Source: an uncultured Clostridia bacterium (GTDB taxonomy: Bacteria > Bacillota > Clostridia > Christensenellales > Borkfalkiaceae). From it: a stretch of 64,000 nucleotides of DNA. Each line of letters starts with the position of its first letter. Position 1 is the stretch's first letter. Below the pieces are notes generated by a model. That model had not been told where the DNA came from. It searched no databases and was given only the letters and a program-made list of their open reading frames with translations. Below, in pieces: positions 58,347 to 64,000 of this stretch. A program made the translations under genes and the position numbers. The stretch covers positions 82,962 to 146,961 of the forward strand of contig CALVZS010000001.1 in assembly GCA_944372575.1 (NCBI GenBank). The letters are read 5' to 3'.

Positions 58347-58988
58347 ATGTTTGATACGTTGTTGTTCGATCTGGACGGAACGCTGACAGACTCCTTCGAG
58401 GGGATCACCGCCTCCGCCCTCTATGCGCTGGAGCGCTGCGGCATTCATGAGGAGAACAGGAATCGGCTTGCCGCCTTCATCGGGCCGCCCCTGCTCGACT
58501 CCTTTTCCCGCTTTTACAAAATGGACGAAGCGCAGGCGCGCCGCGCCGTAGCCTTCTATCGGGAATACTACGCCGAAAAGGGCATCTTTGCCTGCGCCCC
58601 CTATCCCGGAATCGCCGGGGCGCTCGCCGCGCTCAAAAGGCGGGGAAAGCGGCTGTTCGTCGCCACCTCCAAACCCGAAGATTTTGCCGTGCGCATCCTG
58701 CAGCACTTTGCGCTCGCACCCCTTTTTGAGGGCGTGACAGGCGCGACGATGGATGAGACGCGCACGAAGAAGGCGGACGTCATTGCCTATGCGCTGGCGC
58801 GCTTCTCCCTTTCCAAAAAGGGCGCGCTGATGATCGGGGACAGGTCACACGACATTCTGGGGGCCAAGGCGAACGGCATTGCGAGCCTGGGCGTCCTGTA
58901 CGGCTACGGCAGCCGCGAGGAGCTGCTTGCCGCGGGCGCAAATGCGCTGTGCGAAACGCCCGCCGCCCTTCCGGACGCCATACAATAA
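58347..58988 (+). CDS. HAD hydrolase, phosphoglycolate phosphatase-like
   Basis: A 213-residue HAD phosphatase with a helical C1 cap: DLDGTLTDS (motif I), VATSKPEDFA (motif II), KKADVIAYAL (Lys) and MIGDRSHDILGAKANG (motif IV). This is the Gph/PpaX pattern. Divergent from comEC. No Shine-Dalgarno: the predicted transcript starts at or within 2 nt of the ATG, so it is probably leaderless. Confidence 0.88.
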   Translation: MFDTLLFDLDGTLTDSFEGITASALYALERCGIHEENRNRLAAFIGPPLLDSFSRFYKMDEAQARRAVAFYREYYAEKGIFACAPYPGIAGALAALKRRGKRLFVATSKPEDFAVRILQHFALAPLFEGVTGATMDETRTKKADVIAYALARFSLSKKGALMIGDRSHDILGAKANGIASLGVLYGYGSREELLAAGANALCETPAALPDAIQ

Positions 58989-59012
58989 TGCAGATGAAAT
59001 GCAGATTACAAA

Positions 59013-59050
59013 TCGGGGCATATCCGCAGATATGCCCCGTCTTTTTTTGG
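59013..59050 (+). terminator. Terminator of the HAD phosphatase gene
   Basis: Perfect stem GGGGCATATC / GATATGCCCC with loop CGCA, followed by GTC and seven T residues. Confidence 0.92.
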
Positions 59051-59058
59051 ATTGCCGT

Positions 59059-61020
59059 TCAGAGGCGCTCGTAGACGGGAATGACCTCGACGGGCGCCTC
59101 CGCCGTCACCGTCCTCCCCCCGAGAAGCACTTCCCCCGTATTGAGGTCGCGCCAGCTGCCCGCAGGCAGATAGACCTCCCGCCGCGTCATGCCCTCATAG
59201 AGGACGGGCGCGACGAGATACTTCGGGCCGAACATATACTGCTCGTCCGTCTGCCAGCACTTCTCATCGTCGGGAAATTCGTAGAACATGGCGCGCATGA
59301 CAGGCGAGCCGTTCTCACTCGCCTCGCGCATGACCTCTTTGAGATAGGGCTTCATGCGCTCGCGCAGGCCGACGTAGCTCTTCAGAATCTCATAGACATC
59401 CTCGCCGAAACTCCACAGTTCGTTGGGCAGCCCCGTGTGGCAGAAGCCGCCGCCCCACTCCCTGTCGTCGAGCGGCCCCTCCTCGTGCGGGCCTTTATCG
59501 CCGTGCATCCGCAGGACGGGGCAGAAGGTCGCCCACTCAAACCAGCGCAGCAAAAGTTCGCGGTAACCGGGCTGTCTGACATCCACAAAAAAGCCGCCGA
59601 TATCCGTCGTCCACCACGGGATGCCCGCAAGCCCCACGTTGAGCCCTGCCGCAAACTGATCGCGCAGGGAGGAAAAGTTTCCCTGAATGTCCCCCGACCA
59701 CAGCACGACGCCGTACTTCTGGCTGCCCGCCCACACGCAGCGGATGAGGTTGCAGATGTCCGTCTGCCCGGCGGCGCGCTGCCCCTCGTAGAAGGCGCGC
59801 GCGTGCATGGCGGGATAGAGGTTGCCCACCTGCAGATCGGTGCCGAGGTAGTAGCGGTAGTTGTCAAATTCATAGGCGGAATATTCCGGCTCCGCCTCGT
59901 CCAGCCAGAACATATCGATGCCGTCGCAGAAATAGTTGGCACGGCACTTCTCCCACAGATAGCGGCGCGCCTCGGGATTGGTGGCGTCGTAGATGTACGA
60001 ATCGCCCAGAAAGTCAAAGCACTGGCTGCCGCGCTCTGGGCGGATGAGCAGTCCCCTGTCGCGCATTTCGGCAAAGTTCTCGCTCTTCTTGTCCACGGTC
60101 GGCCAGATGCTGATCATGCAGCGCGTGCCGTAGGAGGCGAGCTCCTCCACCATCGCCTTGGGATCGGGCCAGTACTTTTGATCGAACTTCCACTCGCCCT
60201 GGCGCGTCCAGTGGAAGAAGTCGATGACGATGACGTCGAGCGGGATGCCCCGCCTGTGGTATTCGCGCGCGACGGAGAGCACCTCCTCCTGCGTGCGGTA
60301 TCTGAGTTTGCACTGCCACAGCCCCAGCGCGTTCTCGGGAAATTCGGGCGCACGTCCCGCAAGGGCGGTGTAGTTGGAAAGGATCTCCTTCGGCGTGCCT
60401 GCCGTCACCCAGTAGTCGAGCTGCCGGGTGCTCTCCGCCCTCCATTCGGTAACGTTTTTGGCGAACGTCACCCTCCCGACGGCGGGATTGTTCCAGAAAA
60501 AGCCGTACCCGCGCGAGGATATGAGCAACGGCACGCTCGCCTGGGAATTGCGCTGGGCGAGTTCGAGCGTACAGCCCTTCAGATCGAGGCAGTCCTGCTG
60601 GTACTGCCCCATGCCGAAGAGCTTTTCCTCCTGCGGCTCAAAGCGCACGGTGAGGGAATAGTCGCCGCCGCGAGCGGGCGTAAACTCGCGCGCGACGACG
60701 CGCAGCGAGGGCGTGTGCGGCATATCGTATTCATAACAGCGGTAGTATTCCTCGAGCACGAGCTTTCCGTCCGCAAAGAGGCGGAGCTTGCCGAGGCGGT
60801 CAACGCTCGCCGCCATCCTGCCATTTTCGATGCGCGCCTCCTCCGTGCCGATCTCGATGTATGCGGGCAGATGCCCCGCCCCCTCGAACGCCCAGTCCTC
60901 GGGCGCGAACGCGGGCAGCATGGTCGCCTGCACGCGCAGCCCGTCCTGCCCCTGGGCGAAGATGCGCACCGTCTCGTTTCTGCGCGAAAAATACAGCATT
61001 CCATCCCGTTCGGAAAACAT
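59059..61020 (-). CDS. Glycoside hydrolase family 31, alpha-xylosidase-like
   Basis: A 653-residue GH31 enzyme. The nucleophile is the Asp in FWLDEAEPE (near residue 373) and the acid/base Asp lies in LWSGDIQGNF (near 442); PLDVIVIDFFHWTRQGEW precedes them. The WLDEAEP form is common in alpha-xylosidases such as YicI-type and in some alpha-glucosidases. No signal peptide, so it acts on imported oligosaccharides. ATG 61020 follows GGAGGGG; the frame could extend to 61050 but lacks a site there. Confidence 0.92.
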   Translation of the reverse strand: MFSERDGMLYFSRRNETVRIFAQGQDGLRVQATMLPAFAPEDWAFEGAGHLPAYIEIGTEEARIENGRMAASVDRLGKLRLFADGKLVLEEYYRCYEYDMPHTPSLRVVAREFTPARGGDYSLTVRFEPQEEKLFGMGQYQQDCLDLKGCTLELAQRNSQASVPLLISSRGYGFFWNNPAVGRVTFAKNVTEWRAESTRQLDYWVTAGTPKEILSNYTALAGRAPEFPENALGLWQCKLRYRTQEEVLSVAREYHRRGIPLDVIVIDFFHWTRQGEWKFDQKYWPDPKAMVEELASYGTRCMISIWPTVDKKSENFAEMRDRGLLIRPERGSQCFDFLGDSYIYDATNPEARRYLWEKCRANYFCDGIDMFWLDEAEPEYSAYEFDNYRYYLGTDLQVGNLYPAMHARAFYEGQRAAGQTDICNLIRCVWAGSQKYGVVLWSGDIQGNFSSLRDQFAAGLNVGLAGIPWWTTDIGGFFVDVRQPGYRELLLRWFEWATFCPVLRMHGDKGPHEEGPLDDREWGGGFCHTGLPNELWSFGEDVYEILKSYVGLRERMKPYLKEVMREASENGSPVMRAMFYEFPDDEKCWQTDEQYMFGPKYLVAPVLYEGMTRREVYLPAGSWRDLNTGEVLLGGRTVTAEAPVEVIPVYERL

Positions 61021-61048
61021 GATCCCCTCCGTATAATCGTTTCGGTTC

Positions 61049-61078
61049 ATTATACCATACCGCAGCAGCGTTTTTCAA
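61049..61078 (-). promoter_or_regulatory. Promoter of the GH31 gene
   Basis: TTGAAA at 61073-61078, 18-nt spacer and TATAAT at 61049-61054 on the minus strand. Confidence 0.7.
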
Positions 61079-61116
61079 GACTTTCGGAAAAATTTTCAAA
61101 AGAGGATCGGACAATT

Positions 61117-63576
61117 TTACGCTGTGCCGCCGCGAATCGCGTCCACGGGCGCAAGACGATTGATTTTCCGCAGCGGGATGAGAGCAATGAGAACGGGCAG
61201 CAATACGGACAGCCCCATGGAAATGAGTGCGGTCGGCCATTCGTACGCGAGCCAGCGGACGGCGTGCAACGGATCGACCGCCGTGCCAAAGGTCATGCCA
61301 AAGTTCAGAACCCAGGCGGCAAGAAACGCAAACGCCGTCACGAGCGCAAAGGCAATGACGCCGATGAGCAGGACTTTGACCAAATAGATGCGGCAAATGG
61401 TCTTTGCGCCCATGCCGTTGGCGCGCAAAATGCCGATCTCCCGCCGCTTATCCGCGATCATGACGGAGAGCATGTTGGCGATCAGAAGCAGCGATACAAC
61501 GAGCATGATGCCCGCGATCATGGCAAAGACAATGCCTGTATTCTGAAAAGTACCTTCCTCCATATAGACGCTGTACGAGACTGCGTTAACGGTGCAGACG
61601 TTGTATTCTTCCCGCAGCCCCTGTAAAAGCGCTGTCAGCTGCGCCGGATTCAGCGCAGAGAGATCGGCAAAGAGCCGATCGCCGTTGCCGCAGCACGCCT
61701 TGAGTGCGAGCGCATCCTCCGGAGCACAGTATATGTTTCGATCCCGCCCGCCGCTCAGCTCCACGGCAACGATCTTCGCCGTATACTGCGCATCCGTTTC
61801 ACGGGAGCGCACATGCTCGAGGGAGAGCGTCACCTCCTCTCCGATATGGGAGAAGACGCCCTCCTCATCGTCGGGGAAAAAGCGGCGGTATATCCACTCC
61901 GTCACGACGATCTCGCCCGCATTCGGTTCAGGGACTGCTTCCGTTTCCCCCGCCTCCGTCATATAGCCGTAGCCGGCGGGCAAAAGCCCGTTATACAAGT
62001 TGATCTCCGCATTTCCGAGCGTCTCGGTGCCCGCCATGGTCTCAACAAAGATCTCGTATGCCTTTCCGAAGGAAGAAAGCCTGTTCGCGGCATTCAGCCC
62101 GAACGCATTGCCGTTGATGCAAAAGGACTGCGTATGCGACAGATGGTACTCCGGCGTCATGAGGACGTTGTCCATCCAGTCCCACAGCACCATCGCATGG
62201 AGATATTCGGGTACAGACAGACCGTCCCTGACCATCGTGTCCCAATACCGCTCCCCGTCGCTGTAGTATTCCACGGTAAAGGTAAAATACTTTCTCCAGT
62301 CGGTGCGGAATACCCCTGCGATCGTTGTCGGCACGCCGTCCAAAGTGATCTCCTGTCCGACCCAGGCGGAATAGTCGTCGGGCGCTTCCCGCAGGTCAAA
62401 GAACTCCTCCACGGTGAAGTCGCTGACGTAAACGCTGTTCTCCGTCAACTCCCGCGCGCCGTCATACAGGGAAAATCCGAGGTCGCGTGCCTCCTGCATG
62501 GAGGAGAGGAGGATCCGATAAGCTCCCGACCCGCCCGGATACGCCGTTGCGCACGGGACGCCATGCTCCTCAAGAAACTCCCCTGCCTCCTCCGGGATGT
62601 TGTAGATCGTACCGCTCGAATCATCGGAGGGCTGCGATGCCGTATTCTGATAGAAGATCGTCTGCGCCTCCCCGTAGGCAGGGAGCGTTCTGCCCATGAT
62701 CTTTTCGCTGTTCGTGGAGAGCCACATCTGTCCGACGAGCATGACCAGCACGGATAAAAACAGGGAGACAATGCTGATAACGGTGCGCGCCTTGCGGTCG
62801 CCGAAGTTTTTCAGCCCGCGCCGAAGCACCTCCCGTGCGGGAAAGGTGCGCTTGGATGGCAACACCTCAGCTGCGGGCGGCGCTTCGATCACTTCCGCGT
62901 CCTCCTCTGCACAGGGGGCGCTGTCGGCGATTACCTCTCCGTCCGAGATGCGGATAATGCGCTCACCGTATGTCTTTGCCGACTCCTCATCGTGCGTCAC
63001 CACGATGACGAGCCGCTCGCGGGCGACCTCCTGTAAGAGGCCGAAGATCTCCTCCGACGTCCTGCTGTCCAGATTGCCCGTCGGCTCATCGGCAAGCAAA
63101 ACATCTGCATCCTTGACGAGCGCGCGGGCAACGGCGACGCGCTGCTTCTGCCCGCCCGAAAGTTCGCTTGGCAGATGTGATGCATACTCCTCCAGGCCGA
63201 CTGAGCGCAGCGCTTCCGTCGCCCTCTCCTGCGTCCCGCCGCCCAGCAGCGCGCCGAGGCGGACGTTGGAGAGCACATTGTCACGCTCGAGGAGATTGTA
63301 GTCCTGAAAGACAAATCCGATATGCCGGGCACGGTACTCATCGGCGGCGCGCGCATCCCTGAGATCGACCTGTTTGCCGCGAAACAGTACCTCTCCCTCC
63401 GTGGGCGCATCCAGTCCGCCGAGAATGTTCAGAAGCGTCGTCTTGCCGCACCCGCTCTTGCCCACGATGAACACGAGCCCGCGCGCCGGAAAGGAGAGCG
63501 AGACGCCGTGAAGCGCCTCGACCTTGTTTTTTGATTTGCTGATATATGTCTTGCGTATATGACGGATCTGTAACAT
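61117..63576 (-). CDS. MacB-like ABC transporter, ATPase-permease fusion
   Basis: An 819-residue protein. Residues 1-220 form the ATPase (Walker A GKSGCGKT, signature LSGGQKQRVAVARAL, Walker B LLADEPTGNLD). After a linker, one membrane helix near 270, a large extracytoplasmic domain (about 295-660) and three C-terminal helices with FtsX-like IADKRREIGILRANG. This is the type VII mechanotransmission architecture used for peptide or lipoprotein export and for antibiotic resistance. The neighbour upstream encodes an exported protein, a possible partner. Confidence 0.9.
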   Translation of the reverse strand: MLQIRHIRKTYISKSKNKVEALHGVSLSFPARGLVFIVGKSGCGKTTLLNILGGLDAPTEGEVLFRGKQVDLRDARAADEYRARHIGFVFQDYNLLERDNVLSNVRLGALLGGGTQERATEALRSVGLEEYASHLPSELSGGQKQRVAVARALVKDADVLLADEPTGNLDSRTSEEIFGLLQEVARERLVIVVTHDEESAKTYGERIIRISDGEVIADSAPCAEEDAEVIEAPPAAEVLPSKRTFPAREVLRRGLKNFGDRKARTVISIVSLFLSVLVMLVGQMWLSTNSEKIMGRTLPAYGEAQTIFYQNTASQPSDDSSGTIYNIPEEAGEFLEEHGVPCATAYPGGSGAYRILLSSMQEARDLGFSLYDGARELTENSVYVSDFTVEEFFDLREAPDDYSAWVGQEITLDGVPTTIAGVFRTDWRKYFTFTVEYYSDGERYWDTMVRDGLSVPEYLHAMVLWDWMDNVLMTPEYHLSHTQSFCINGNAFGLNAANRLSSFGKAYEIFVETMAGTETLGNAEINLYNGLLPAGYGYMTEAGETEAVPEPNAGEIVVTEWIYRRFFPDDEEGVFSHIGEEVTLSLEHVRSRETDAQYTAKIVAVELSGGRDRNIYCAPEDALALKACCGNGDRLFADLSALNPAQLTALLQGLREEYNVCTVNAVSYSVYMEEGTFQNTGIVFAMIAGIMLVVSLLLIANMLSVMIADKRREIGILRANGMGAKTICRIYLVKVLLIGVIAFALVTAFAFLAAWVLNFGMTFGTAVDPLHAVRWLAYEWPTALISMGLSVLLPVLIALIPLRKINRLAPVDAIRGGTA

Positions 63577-63589
63577 AAACGTATTAACC

Positions 63590-64000
63590 TTAACCTGTTT
63601 TTCCTACCGCCCCATTTGTGCAATATTGTTGCTGGTTATGTTTATTATTTGTATAGACAAAATCAATCAGCAGCAAATCGAAGTATTCGCCTTCCTTGGC
63701 AAGGTAAAATCCGTATTCCTTTCCGTTATAAGCGAACTCTGCATTTACTTCCGTGGTTTCCAAGTATTCCAAAGGAACGACCTGCGCCAATTCAGGAAAA
63801 GATTGGTTATAGCCGCCCGTTATAACGTCGTTTGCAAAATCTTGTATGCGTCTGGTTGATGAACGCGAGCCATCTGCCTGCAATAATTGATCACTTTCCG
63901 TATATTGTTCTGCCGAGAAATAATTTGTTTCCGCATGGGTCTCGACAGCGCTCGGAATAAAGCCAATTAAAAACGATGCGACCATCCCAATCAACAAGAT
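63590..64000 (-). CDS. Exported protein of unknown function, N terminus beyond the window
   Basis: At least 136 residues. A hydrophobic signal or anchor segment (IGMVASFLIGFIPSAVETHA) is followed by a soluble part with FANDVITGGYNQSFPELAQV and EYGFYLAKEGEYFDLLLIDF. The frame stays open to the window edge, so the true start is probably outside. It is less GC-rich than most genes here. Ends 13 nt before the MacB-like gene start, so the two are likely one operon. No family recognised. Confidence 0.6.
   Translation of the reverse strand: MLLIGMVASFLIGFIPSAVETHAETNYFSAEQYTESDQLLQADGSRSSTRRIQDFANDVITGGYNQSFPELAQVVPLEYLETTEVNAEFAYNGKEYGFYLAKEGEYFDLLLIDFVYTNNKHNQQQYCTNGAVGKTG

Noticed and set aside
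58879..61626. Plus-strand open frame of 915 codons across the GH31 gene
   Set aside because: No motif or ribosome site; mirror of the GH31 gene with its catalytic motifs.
1..64000. tRNA or rRNA genes
   Set aside because: All gaps between genes were read; none holds cloverleaf sequence or rRNA segments that I could recognise. A covariance scan would be decisive.

Overview
The window is 64 kb of compact, GC-rich bacterial chromosome. Shine-Dalgarno sites are strong (GGAGG type), and promoters are sigma-A-like with almost invariant 17-nt spacers. Gene content includes lgt, cdaA, bL31 with zinc cysteines, comEC next to holA, and BMP-family nucleoside uptake next to xpt. This points to a Gram-positive Bacillota, most likely an anaerobic gut Clostridia lineage; the genus cannot be read from the sequence. 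I saw no rRNA or tRNA genes and no CRISPR array.

Layout. 1-1.4 kb: start of a maltose/galactoside O-acetyltransferase, then a broken flavodoxin/SDR remnant. 1.5-7.6 kb: a leftward purine salvage operon (xpt, BMP lipoprotein, double ABC ATPase, two permeases). 7.6-20.9 kb: the most unusual locus, eight leftward genes from one strong promoter. It encodes two small membrane proteins, a GH3-like protein fused through two membrane helices to an AAA domain that has lost its Walker A motif, two membrane-anchored McrB-like AAA+ ATPases flanking a coiled-coil protein, a surface transglutaminase with MBG repeats, and a second MBG-repeat surface protein. 21-22 kb: decayed small lipoprotein-like genes. 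22.3-26.5 kb: lgt, a CPBP protease, a Gfo/Idh oxidoreductase and a sugar-kinase-like APH protein. 26.8-28.8 kb: a lower-GC insert carrying one DUF4143 ATPase, apparently lodged in the 3' end of rlmD.

30-40.6 kb: housekeeping genes including rlmD, Cys-tailed J/TPR proteins, a DUF5685 protein, trpS, thrC, an aminotransferase, prfA, a DUF1385-PrmC fusion and rpmE. 40.8-48.6 kb: an MDR oxidoreductase, HAD and calcineurin-like phosphatases, a PAS-SpoIIE phosphatase, a lipid-kinase-family protein, cca and rmuC. 48.7-49.9 kb: rpsF-ssb-rpsR. 50-64 kb: a pseudogene, a Sel1 protein, the cdaA-(CdaR anchor peptide)-DUF1015-lysC operon, comEC-holA, a HAD phosphatase, a GH31 glycosidase, a MacB-like ABC transporter and the edge of a secreted protein.

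Main points for follow-up: the AAA/GH3/transglutaminase locus; the displaced rlmD 3' end around the DUF4143 island; one palindromic -35 hexamer shared by divergent promoters of cca and the lipid kinase; a 35-residue CdaR anchor-only ORF; the DUF1385-PrmC fusion; predicted leaderless mRNAs; and several genes broken by single nonsense or frameshift lesions, which may be real decay or assembly error.
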